A stretch of DNA of 11,315 nt from Gammaproteobacteria bacterium (GTDB lineage: Bacteria > Pseudomonadota > Gammaproteobacteria > Chromatiales > Chromatiaceae): the NCBI GenBank assembly GCA_013041975.1, contig JABDQZ010000006.1:1-11315 (forward strand), in the 5' to 3' direction. How positions within the stretch are numbered: the first letter of the stretch is position 1; each line of letters opens with the position of its first letter. Made by a program: the position numbers and the translations under genes. This document shows, one piece after another, positions 1 through 5,985 of the stretch. The notes below the pieces were generated by a model. It did no database searches. It worked only from the letters and a program-made list of their open reading frames with translations, and had not been told where the DNA came from.

Positions 1-1031
1 GTATAGTTGTCAGTAGGCGTACCATCCATCAGAAACATGTCCGGCAGCCGACTGTAGGCTCCGTAGGAAGCATCCGCCACCACGGCAATTTCATTGCCCC
101 TTAGCAGATCACGACTCAGCCGGGCACTGCTGCCACCATCCAGAACACCAGCCAGAACCTCTAGCGCATAAGGCTCCCATTTATCGTCCGTTGAACCAAT
201 AACCGGCGTTTTATAGCCCATTATCAGGTAGGGCTGCTTGGCTGGCAGTTTAACCGTCAGACGCAGGTTGTTCTGTGCCTCGGGCTCTGTCTGTGGCTTG
301 GGGCGAAGATCAAACTCACTGGCAGGCACCTTGCCAAAGTGTTTTTTGGCCAGCTCAAAGGTTTCATGCGGATCCACATCACCCACCACGACCAGCGTGG
401 CATTGCCGGGTGAATACCATTTTTCGTACCAGACAGAAAGATCGTCAAGCTCCATGTTTTCCAGGTCAGACATCCAGCCTATGACGGGCTGGCGATAAGG
501 AGAACTCGGAAAAGCCGCAGCCCTGAAACGCTCGAATGTCAGTGAAGTGGGTTTATCTTCGGTGCGCAGTCGCCGCTCTTCCTTGACGACCTCTACTTCC
601 TTGCGAAATTCCTTTTCATCCAGCAGCAGGTTTTGCATGCGATCGGCTTCCATTTCGAACGAAACATCTATGCGGTCACTCGACAATGTCTGAAAATAGG
701 CGGTGTAGTCGCGTCCGGTAAAGGCATTTTCAGAACCGCCGTTGGCCGAAATAATTTCTGAAAATTCGTTGGGGCCGTATTTTTTTGTACCTTTGAACAT
801 CATGTGTTCCAGCACATGGGAAACACCGGTTATGCCGTTATGCTCGTAGCTACTGCCAACCTTGTACCAGACTTGCGATACGGCGATGGGCGCTCGCCGA
901 TCAGGCTTGATAATCACTTTCATGCCGTTATCGAGCTGGTATTCATGAACTTTTCGGTCTAACTCGCTTGCAGCATATGAAGATGCGCTAACGCTGAATA
1001 AAACAAAAGCCAGTAATTTTTTTATCATCAT
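1..1031 (-). CDS. M16 family zinc metallopeptidase, exported (5' part only, C-terminus beyond left edge)
   Basis: The first 343 codons are present and the gene continues past position 1. The product starts with a Sec-type signal peptide (Lys-Lys at residues 4-5, a hydrophobic core, and a likely cut after SYA at residue 20), so it should act in the periplasm. The inverted zinc motif HVLEH lies at residues 72-76. The third zinc ligand is Glu151 or Glu152 in VVKEER, at the spacing usual for M16 (pitrilysin/insulinase/processing peptidase). Typical M16 context follows: NGGSENAFTGRDYT near residue 98, WYSPGNATLVVVGD near 205, and LDGGSSARL near 297, in the second half of the domain. The zinc site is intact, so this is the catalytic member. 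In related genomes a second M16 gene often follows, which here would be off the edge. Two adjacent ATG codons begin the frame; I take the first, and the upstream SD is weak. It is divergent from ftsY. Family is certain; substrate is unknown. Confidence 0.93.
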   Translation of the reverse strand, partial: MMIKKLLAFVLFSVSASSYAASELDRKVHEYQLDNGMKVIIKPDRRAPIAVSQVWYKVGSSYEHNGITGVSHVLEHMMFKGTKKYGPNEFSEIISANGGSENAFTGRDYTAYFQTLSSDRIDVSFEMEADRMQNLLLDEKEFRKEVEVVKEERRLRTEDKPTSLTFERFRAAAFPSSPYRQPVIGWMSDLENMELDDLSVWYEKWYSPGNATLVVVGDVDPHETFELAKKHFGKVPASEFDLRPKPQTEPEAQNNLRLTVKLPAKQPYLIMGYKTPVIGSTDDKWEPYALEVLAGVLDGGSSARLSRDLLRGNEIAVVADASYGAYSRLPDMFLMDGTPTDNY

Positions 1032-1065
1032 GGTTTTTCTTTGTGGTGTTGAAGTCGCAGTCAGG

Positions 1066-1071
1066 TAAAAT
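1066..1071 (+). promoter_or_regulatory. Possible -10 element for ftsY
   Basis: TAAAAT (5 of 6 to TATAAT) is the best -10-like hexamer on the plus strand in the 94-base divergent spacer. No good -35 sits 16-18 bases upstream; the nearest partial one, TTGTGG at 1041-1046, is 19 bases away. It overlaps the -10 of the proposed minus-strand promoter. Weak call. Confidence 0.22.
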
Positions 1072-1096
1072 GACCGCCAGATTTAAAACAGGTTCC
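1069..1096 (-). promoter_or_regulatory. Possible sigma-E-type promoter for the M16 peptidase
   Basis: Read on the minus strand there is GGAACCT (1096-1090), a 16-base spacer, and TCATT (1073-1069). The sigma-E consensus is about GGAACTT, 16 bases, then TCTGA or TCAAA. The -35 matches 6 of 7, the spacing is right and the -10 is only partial. Transcription would begin near 1060, leaving a leader of about 30 bases. A sigma-E promoter would suit a periplasmic protease, but the match is weak enough to be chance. Confidence 0.3.
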
Positions 1097-1125
1097 CTTC
1101 ACGTCGCCAGAAATTAATAGTTATC

Positions 1126-2121
1126 ATGTTTGGATTTGGAAAACGCAAAAAAGAGACAGTAAACGAGAATAGCGCAAAACAGCCCGCAGAAACAGCGCAA
1201 CCGGAAGGGCTATTAACGCGACTCAAATCTCGTCTGGCCCGCACTCGAGCCAATTTTGCAGAAGGCCTTGGCAACCTGATCCTGGGTAAAAAGCAGATTG
1301 ATGATGAACTGCTGGAAGACATTGAAAACCTGCTGCTGACCTCCGATGTCGGCGTTGAAGCCACCAGTCGTATCATTGACGAACTGACTGACAGCGTAAA
1401 ACGCAATGAACTGAACGACCCGGAAGCCCTGATCGAAAACCTGCGTGAAAAACTTGCCAAAATTCTCGACAGGGTCGATAAAGACATCAAACTGCCGACC
1501 GCAGGTAAGCCACAGGTCATCCTCATGGTTGGCATCAATGGTGCCGGTAAAACCACCACCATCGGCAAACTCGCCAAACGCCTGCAACTGGAAGGCAACA
1601 GCGTGATGCTGGCAGCCGGAGATACTTTCCGCGCTGCAGCCGTTGAGCAACTGCAGACCTGGGGTGAACGAAACGAAATTCCGGTTGTCTCCCAGCACAG
1701 CGGCGCAGACTCCGCCTCGGTAATTTTTGATGCGCTTGAAGCGGCAACGGCTCGTGACATCGATGTACTTATTGCCGATACGGCCGGACGTTTGCACACC
1801 AAAACCAACCTCATGGACGAACTGGCCAAGATTGCCCGTGTGCTGAAGAAAATTGATGCGGATGCTCCACATGAAGTCATGCTGGTTGTTGATGCCGGCA
1901 CTGGTCAGAATGCCCTGAATCAGGCACAACAGTTCAACGAAGCAACACCCTTGACCGGCATTACCCTGACTAAAATGGATGGCACTGCCAAGGGCGGGAT
2001 TGTTTTTGCCATTGCGGAAAAACTGGCTATTCCCATTCGCTTTATTGGCATCGGGGAAAGCATTGATGATTTAAGACCGTTTGACGCCGAAGATTTTGTT
2101 GCGGCATTATTTGATAAATAA
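1126..2121 (+). CDS. ftsY: Signal recognition particle receptor FtsY
   Basis: This GTPase docks the SRP-ribosome complex (with Ffh) at the inner membrane so that membrane proteins are inserted through SecYEG. The product has 331 residues. The N-domain helical bundle spans about residues 30-115 and the G domain runs from 127 to the end. All SRP-GTPase motifs are present: P-loop GINGAGKTT (136-144), DTFRAAA (166-172), DTAGRL (218-223), TKMDG (282-286) and the closing GIGE (308-311) before LRPF. The acidic N-terminal A domain, nearly 200 residues in E. coli FtsY, is cut down here to about 30 mixed-charge residues starting MFGFGKRKK, as in many other bacteria. The ATG at 1126 has only a poor SD, but no better in-frame start exists and the N-terminus looks native. 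It is followed by ftsE 62 bases downstream, the usual ftsYEX order. Two long antisense frames overlap it and are shadows. Confidence 0.97.
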   Translation: MFGFGKRKKETVNENSAKQPAETAQPEGLLTRLKSRLARTRANFAEGLGNLILGKKQIDDELLEDIENLLLTSDVGVEATSRIIDELTDSVKRNELNDPEALIENLREKLAKILDRVDKDIKLPTAGKPQVILMVGINGAGKTTTIGKLAKRLQLEGNSVMLAAGDTFRAAAVEQLQTWGERNEIPVVSQHSGADSASVIFDALEAATARDIDVLIADTAGRLHTKTNLMDELAKIARVLKKIDADAPHEVMLVVDAGTGQNALNQAQQFNEATPLTGITLTKMDGTAKGGIVFAIAEKLAIPIRFIGIGESIDDLRPFDAEDFVAALFDK

Positions 2122-2183
2122 CCACAAAAATCAGAATAAAATAAGCTGAGTAATATCAGTCCGCCCCAGGCAAATGAAACCGC

Positions 2184-2864
2184 ATGATCAAATTCGATAA
2201 CGTTTCCAAACGCTACACCAGCGGCTACGAAGGCCTCAGCAATGTCAGCTTCAGCATGGAAGCCGGCGAGATGGCTTTTCTGACCGGCCATTCCGGCGCA
2301 GGTAAAAGTACGCTGTTGAAGCTTATCGGCCTGCTCGAACATGCCACACGCGGCCAGGTCATGGTCGATGGCCGTAACCTTGGCAAGGTCAAATCGAGAC
2401 AAATCCCTTATCACAGGCGCAAGATTGGCATGATCTTTCAGGATCACCGCCTGCTGCATGACCGTACAGTGTTTGATAATGTCGCCATGCCGTTAATCGT
2501 TTCCGGTGCCAGCCGCGCTGAAACCGGCCGCCGCGTACGCGCAGCGCTGGACAAGGTCAATCTGCTTAACAAGGAAAAAGCCTACCCGATCACTTTATCT
2601 GGCGGCGAACAGCAACGTGTCGGTATCGCCCGCGCCGTGGTCAGCAAGCCCCCGGTGGTTCTCGCTGATGAACCGACCGGTAATCTTGATCCCGAACTCT
2701 CGAAAGAAATCATGGAGCTGTTTTTACAGTTCAACCAGGTGGGCGTGACGCTACTCATCGCAACCCACGACATTGACCTGGTAAAACAGATGAACCAGCG
2801 TGTGCTGACACTGGGTTCCGGGCAGTTGATTCGTGACACGACCAATCTGCAAGAGGCTTTCTGA
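2184..2864 (+). CDS. ftsE: Cell division ATP-binding protein FtsE
   Basis: This is the cytoplasmic ATPase of the FtsEX complex. With FtsX it joins the divisome and controls periplasmic murein hydrolase activation (in E. coli through EnvC and the amidases); it is not thought to transport a substrate. The 226-residue product has the full ABC set: Walker A GHSGAGKST (35-43), Q-loop Gln86 in IFQDH, signature LSGGEQQ (138-144), Walker B VVLADE (158-163) with Asp162 and the catalytic Glu163, and the switch His195 in ATHD. Length matches the family (about 220). The ATG at 2184 is 13 bases downstream of a CCCCAGG stretch, a loosely placed SD; an ATG at 2174 is out of frame. Its stop codon lies one base before the ftsX ATG, so the two are almost certainly translationally coupled. 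Confidence 0.97.
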   Translation: MIKFDNVSKRYTSGYEGLSNVSFSMEAGEMAFLTGHSGAGKSTLLKLIGLLEHATRGQVMVDGRNLGKVKSRQIPYHRRKIGMIFQDHRLLHDRTVFDNVAMPLIVSGASRAETGRRVRAALDKVNLLNKEKAYPITLSGGEQQRVGIARAVVSKPPVVLADEPTGNLDPELSKEIMELFLQFNQVGVTLLIATHDIDLVKQMNQRVLTLGSGQLIRDTTNLQEAF

Positions 2865-2865
2865 T

Positions 2866-3831
2866 ATGAAAGCTGATGCAAAAAAACCGGTAAAGAAAAG
2901 TAGCTCACCTTCAATGATACACATCTGGTTCCTGCGTCACCTGCAGGTAGCCATTTCCAGTCTTGGCAGGTTAACCCGCAGCCCGATTGGTACACTGATG
3001 ACCGCTACCGTACTGGGAATTGCCGTGTCACTGCCTGCCGGGATGTGGGTGATGCTGGATAACGTCAAGCAGATCAGCGGAAACTGGGATGCTGGTGCCA
3101 GCCTGTCCATGTTCCTGAAAGCGGACACGGATGAACAGCAGGTGGATGAACTCATTGGCAAGCTCAAGCTGATGCCGGAAATCCAGCATATTGCATATGT
3201 CACCAAGGATGATGCCCTGGTAGAGTTCCAGCAATTCAGCGGGCTCGGGCAGGCACTGGAAATTTTGCAGGAAAATCCGCTGCCCGCTGTACTGATCATC
3301 ACCCCGACGCTACAGCACAGCACTCCGCTACAGGCGGATCTGCTGCTTAAACAGCTCAACCAGGAACCTCTGGCGGACCTGACCCAACTGGATATGGAAT
3401 GGGTCGAGCGCTTTCACGCTATTACAGAAATAGCCATTCGTGCCGTCATTGTGCTGGCCAGCGTCCTCAGCCTGGCGGTGTTGCTGATTATCGGCAATAC
3501 CATTCGTCTGGAAATCCAGAACCGTCATGATGAAATCGAGATCACCAAGCTGGTAGGCGCTACCAACAGCTTCATACGCCGCCCCTTCCTTTATACCGGC
3601 TTCTGGTATGGTCTCCTCGGCGGCCTGATTGCATGGTTTCTCGTTACCATATCCCTGTGGCTGCTCTCAGGCCCGATTGAAAAACTGACCGGACTCTACC
3701 AGAGCCAGTTCAGGCTGGATGTACTGGATTTACCCACCACCGTGGTGTTATTAATGGGAAGTGCATTCCTGGGTCTTGCCGGAGCCAGAATTGCCGTGGG
3801 CAGGCATTTAAGGGCAATAGAGCCGGATTAA
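2866..3831 (+). CDS. ftsX: Cell division protein FtsX (permease-like subunit)
   Basis: This is the membrane partner of FtsE and passes ATPase-driven movement to periplasmic hydrolase regulators. With the start chosen here it has 321 residues: a basic cytoplasmic tail (about 1-40), TM1 (about 43-64), a periplasmic domain (about 65-188), then TM2 (about 190-211), TM3 (about 241-267) and TM4 (about 292-312). This is the four-segment FtsX topology. The conserved cytoplasmic stretch EIEITKLVGA between TM2 and TM3 (residues 223-232) is the expected FtsE-facing FtsX signature. The frame is open further back to a GTG at 2833, but I prefer the ATG at 2866. It has an AAGAGG SD (2851-2856) at 9 bases and sits one base after the ftsE stop, whereas the GTG has no good SD and would overlap ftsE by 32 bases. 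The stop is followed directly by the rpoH control region. Confidence 0.95.
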   Translation: MKADAKKPVKKSSSPSMIHIWFLRHLQVAISSLGRLTRSPIGTLMTATVLGIAVSLPAGMWVMLDNVKQISGNWDAGASLSMFLKADTDEQQVDELIGKLKLMPEIQHIAYVTKDDALVEFQQFSGLGQALEILQENPLPAVLIITPTLQHSTPLQADLLLKQLNQEPLADLTQLDMEWVERFHAITEIAIRAVIVLASVLSLAVLLIIGNTIRLEIQNRHDEIEITKLVGATNSFIRRPFLYTGFWYGLLGGLIAWFLVTISLWLLSGPIEKLTGLYQSQFRLDVLDLPTTVVLLMGSAFLGLAGARIAVGRHLRAIEPD

Positions 3832-3833
3832 AC

Positions 3834-3861
3834 TGAACTTTTTTCCTCTTTAGCACTCATA
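3834..3861 (+). promoter_or_regulatory. Candidate sigma-E-type promoter for rpoH
   Basis: TGAACTT (3834-3840) begins three bases after the ftsX stop codon. A 16-base spacer and TCATA (3857-3861) follow. E. coli rpoH has a sigma-E promoter (P3) with a GAACTT -35 and, as I remember it, the same 16-base spacing to TCTGA, so the position and layout agree with a known precedent. The -35 is strong and the -10 partial (TC conserved). The start point would fall near 3867, inside the first CIRCE element. Inference from motif matching only. Confidence 0.45.
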
Positions 3862-3876
3862 CACCTGGAGTGCCAA
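3850..3876 (+). promoter_or_regulatory. CIRCE operator 1 (HrcA-type binding site) upstream of rpoH
   Basis: TTAGCACTC (3850-3858), nine bases, then GAGTGCCAA (3868-3876). The CIRCE consensus is TTAGCACTC-N9-GAGTGCTAA, so 17 of 18 defined bases match and the spacer is exact; the only change is T to C in the right arm. CIRCE is bound by the repressor HrcA, whose activity depends on GroEL, and normally controls groESL or dnaK operons. Here it lies 66 bases upstream of the rpoH ATG and covers the -10 and start region of the proposed sigma-E-type promoter. An 18-base match this good is very unlikely by chance. hrcA itself is not in the window. Confidence 0.85.
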
Positions 3877-3882
3877 AAAGCA

Positions 3883-3909
3883 CTGGCACTCTACATGACA
3901 CAGTGCTAA
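3883..3909 (+). promoter_or_regulatory. CIRCE operator 2, diverged, upstream of rpoH
   Basis: CTGGCACTC (3883-3891), nine bases, then CAGTGCTAA (3901-3909). This matches the CIRCE consensus at 15 of 18 defined bases with the exact nine-base spacer. Its centre lies 33 bases from that of CIRCE 1, close to three helical turns, so two bound HrcA dimers would sit on the same face of the DNA. It overlaps the -35 and spacer of the proposed sigma-70-type promoter. Weaker than the first copy but supported by the shared spacing and the tandem arrangement. Confidence 0.7.
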
Positions 3910-3918
3910 CATTCTAAT
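3890..3918 (+). promoter_or_regulatory. Candidate sigma-70-type promoter for rpoH
   Basis: TCTACA (3890-3895, 4 of 6 to TTGACA), a 17-base spacer, then TCTAAT (3913-3918, 5 of 6 to TATAAT). Transcription would start near 3925, giving a short leader of about 17 bases that still contains the SD. CIRCE 2 (3883-3909) covers the -35 and most of the spacer, the geometry expected of a repressed promoter. Motif-based inference. Confidence 0.45.
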
Positions 3919-3941
3919 AGACAAGAAGTTTAGAGGTTTTT

Positions 3942-4793
3942 ATGACAAAAGAACTGGCCCTTGCAACGACCTTACCGACAGGCAGTATTGAGTCCTACAT
4001 CACTGCGGCCTATCAGGTACCCATGCTTTCCGCCAAGGAAGAGCATGAACTGGCAGTGCGCGTCAAACAAAATCAGGATTTGGCAGCTGCCCAGAGGCTG
4101 ATTCTTTCACATATCCGTTTTGTCATTAAAATTGCCCGTGGTTACAAGGGCTATGGTCTGCCCCAGCAAGACCTGATTCAGGAAGGTACTGTCGGTCTGA
4201 TGAAAGCGGTTCGCCGTTTTGACCCTGACTTTGGCGTTCGTCTGGTCTCCTTTGCCGTACACTGGATCAAGGCAGAAATGCATGAATTTATCCTGCGCAA
4301 CTGGCGTATCGTCAAAGTGGCTACCACCAAGGCACAGCGCAAACTGTTCTTCAACCTGCGCAGCAGCAAGAAACGCCTGGGCTGGTTCTCAAACGATGAA
4401 GTCAACAGCGTGGCAGAAGACCTCGGTGTTAAACCTGAAACAGTTCTGGAAATGGAAGCCCGCCTGAATAATCATGATGTTGCTTTTGATATTTCTGATG
4501 ATGCCGATGATGACGCTCCACAGGTGGCACCATCCACCTGGCTGGCAGACACGCGCATGGAGCCTGAATCTACGCTGGAAAAAGAAGACCTCGACACCCA
4601 CAACACGGCAAAACTCAAAGATGCCATGAGCAAACTGGATGGCCGCAGTCTCGACATCATCCAGACCCGCTGGTTGAATGAAAACAAGTCAACACTGCAC
4701 GACCTGGCAGCGAAGTATGAAGTTTCAGCAGAGCGCATTCGCCAGATTGAGAAAAATGCCATGAACAAGATCAAGGCATCTATGGTCGCTTGA
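3942..4793 (+). CDS. rpoH: RNA polymerase sigma-32 factor RpoH (heat shock)
   Basis: This is the alternative sigma factor that directs RNA polymerase to heat-shock promoters for chaperones and proteases. The 283-residue product, close to the usual 284, has the sigma-70 family order. Region 2.1-2.2 has RFVIKIARGYKGYG and DLIQEGTVGLMKA (about 59-89, core binding). Regions 2.3-2.4 have FAVHWIKAEMHEFILRNWRIVK in pieces (about 104-125, -10 recognition). Region 4.2 is a helix-turn-helix (about 251-278). The diagnostic RpoH box QRKLFFNLR is at 132-140, which separates it from RpoD and RpoS. The start is clear: AGAGG at 3932-3936 lies five bases before the ATG. Upstream are two CIRCE operators and two candidate promoters, implying HrcA repression in addition to any chaperone and FtsH control known for the family. 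A terminator follows, so rpoH is probably monocistronic or the last gene after ftsYEX. Confidence 0.98.
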   Translation: MTKELALATTLPTGSIESYITAAYQVPMLSAKEEHELAVRVKQNQDLAAAQRLILSHIRFVIKIARGYKGYGLPQQDLIQEGTVGLMKAVRRFDPDFGVRLVSFAVHWIKAEMHEFILRNWRIVKVATTKAQRKLFFNLRSSKKRLGWFSNDEVNSVAEDLGVKPETVLEMEARLNNHDVAFDISDDADDDAPQVAPSTWLADTRMEPESTLEKEDLDTHNTAKLKDAMSKLDGRSLDIIQTRWLNENKSTLHDLAAKYEVSAERIRQIEKNAMNKIKASMVA

Positions 4794-4826
4794 AACGCAC
4801 CGAAACTTTAGTCATTTATTCTTTGA

Positions 4827-4850
4827 GGGGGATTATCTAATCCCCCTTTT
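4827..4850 (+). terminator. Intrinsic terminator after rpoH
   Basis: A perfect 8-bp stem, GGGGGATT (4827-4834) with AATCCCCC (4839-4846), encloses a 4-base loop ATCT and is followed by TTTT. It lies 33 bases after the rpoH stop. On the minus strand the stem is followed by CTCAAAG with no U-tract, so it should end only rightward transcription and not serve the converging exchanger gene. Confidence 0.92.
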
Positions 4851-4871
4851 CTGTTTAGCTTTGCAGCTATC

Positions 4872-5915
4872 TCAGGTACTCACCACAATGACGCCAAGCG
4901 CGACAGCGTAAACCCCCAGGATCAAAGCACTTTCGAATCCGATTCGACCGATTCCGTAGGTCTGTCGTCGCACCAGCCCCAATAGCAGGATGGCGGTCAT
5001 CAGGATACTCACCAGGCCCCATGTCATCTGAACAGGAGCCATATCATGGTAGATGGAACCGCGGGCATAACCGGCATCAGCCGCGGCAACCACAAGCATG
5101 TTGAAGCAGTTGGTGCCAAAGATGTTGCTGACTGCCAGGGTCAGTGCGCCAATTCGAATTGCCGCGATGGTGGTTACCAACTCGGGAGTGGACGTAGCCA
5201 GAGCGGTGAACAGGCCGCCAACCACGGTTTCGGACAGCCCGGTCTGGTCAGCGATCCCCTTTGCTGCCTCCATCAGTATCCAGCCGGCCATGGCGGTCAC
5301 AACAGCCATGCTGATAAACCCGAACCACACAGTGGCCGAATGGCTGCGAAGATGCTGGTCGGGCTCATCTGAAACTGTCTGGAGTGTCAGACGAGGGAAC
5401 CACATTGGCCTTTCCTGCGCACGATGAACCAGGTGCAGGCCGAACAGATAAGCGGTGACAATCACCGGTGTGATCGGGTGCAGGTTCCACCAGGTGAACG
5501 TCGGCGTAAAGATAGCGAGCAGCGGTAAGGTCAACAATACAATCAGCAAGATTGCCATCATCAGATTGACAGAAGAGGCAGCCGCATGCTCCAGGTTAGC
5601 TTTACGGTAGACAATGTCGGCCACGCCCAGAAAGACCAGGTTTATCGCCATGCTGCCCATGACATTACTCATGGCCAGATCTGGACGGGAGTCTACTGCC
5701 GCGCTCAGGGTCGCCGCAAAGTCAGGCAGAGAGGTTACCCCGGCCAGGAACAACACGCCGAAAAGCGCCTCGCCCAGGCCGGTCCTGTCAGCCAATGTAT
5801 CGGCCCATCGTGACAGCTGACTGCCGGCAATAACGATGACCAGCGTGGCGACAGCAAAGGCAATGATGCTGGGAATCAAGGAAGTAAACACATCGGCCTC
5901 GAACAGCTGTGACAT
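4872..5915 (-). CDS. CaCA-superfamily sodium/calcium exchanger-like membrane protein
   Basis: This 347-residue, very hydrophobic protein has two halves carrying the alpha-repeats of the Na_Ca_ex (CaCA) fold, so it probably exchanges Ca2+ or another cation for Na+ or H+ across the inner membrane. Repeat 1 is about residues 55-100 (GVTSLPD, then SNVMGSMAINLVFLG). Repeat 2 is about 236-280 (ATSTPE, then SNIFGTNCFNMLV). The family motif is GTSxPE; repeat 2 keeps Glu245 but repeat 1 has Asp65. About ten TM segments are expected, with a polar loop around 165-195. The ATG at 5915 has a GGAG only one base away, which is too close. The GTG at codon 9 (5891) has GAGG five bases upstream and could be the true start. 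It follows the ChaN-like gene by 70 bases on the same strand and could be co-transcribed. The fold is confident; the ion specificity is not known. Confidence 0.88.
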   Translation of the reverse strand: MSQLFEADVFTSLIPSIIAFAVATLVIVIAGSQLSRWADTLADRTGLGEALFGVLFLAGVTSLPDFAATLSAAVDSRPDLAMSNVMGSMAINLVFLGVADIVYRKANLEHAAASSVNLMMAILLIVLLTLPLLAIFTPTFTWWNLHPITPVIVTAYLFGLHLVHRAQERPMWFPRLTLQTVSDEPDQHLRSHSATVWFGFISMAVVTAMAGWILMEAAKGIADQTGLSETVVGGLFTALATSTPELVTTIAAIRIGALTLAVSNIFGTNCFNMLVVAAADAGYARGSIYHDMAPVQMTWGLVSILMTAILLLGLVRRQTYGIGRIGFESALILGVYAVALGVIVVST

Positions 5916-5985
5916 ACTCCGCTATTGTATATCACCGAACGCTGTCGGCGAAGACAAACTATTCCATAGCCGGTTTCTGCAATGT

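Noticed and set aside
1083..1929. Two long antisense open frames (272 and 238 codons) opposite ftsY
   Set aside because: They lie within or against a gene with every FtsY motif in place. Their Ser/Arg-rich or patternless products show no domain, and no supporting SD or neighbour logic exists. They are composition shadows.
1920..2459. Antisense frame of 179 codons spanning the ftsY-ftsE junction
   Set aside because: It overlaps conserved coding sequence of both genes on the other strand and shows no recognisable protein features.
2833..2865. GTG start extending FtsX by 11 residues
   Set aside because: No SD before the GTG and a 32-base overlap with ftsE, whereas the ATG at 2866 has AAGAGG at nine bases and starts one base after the ftsE stop.
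5916..5985. Weak stem (CGCCGA with TCGGTG, minus strand) between the ChaN-like and exchanger genes
   Set aside because: Only six pairs including a G-U, with no U-tract; not a credible terminator or riboswitch.
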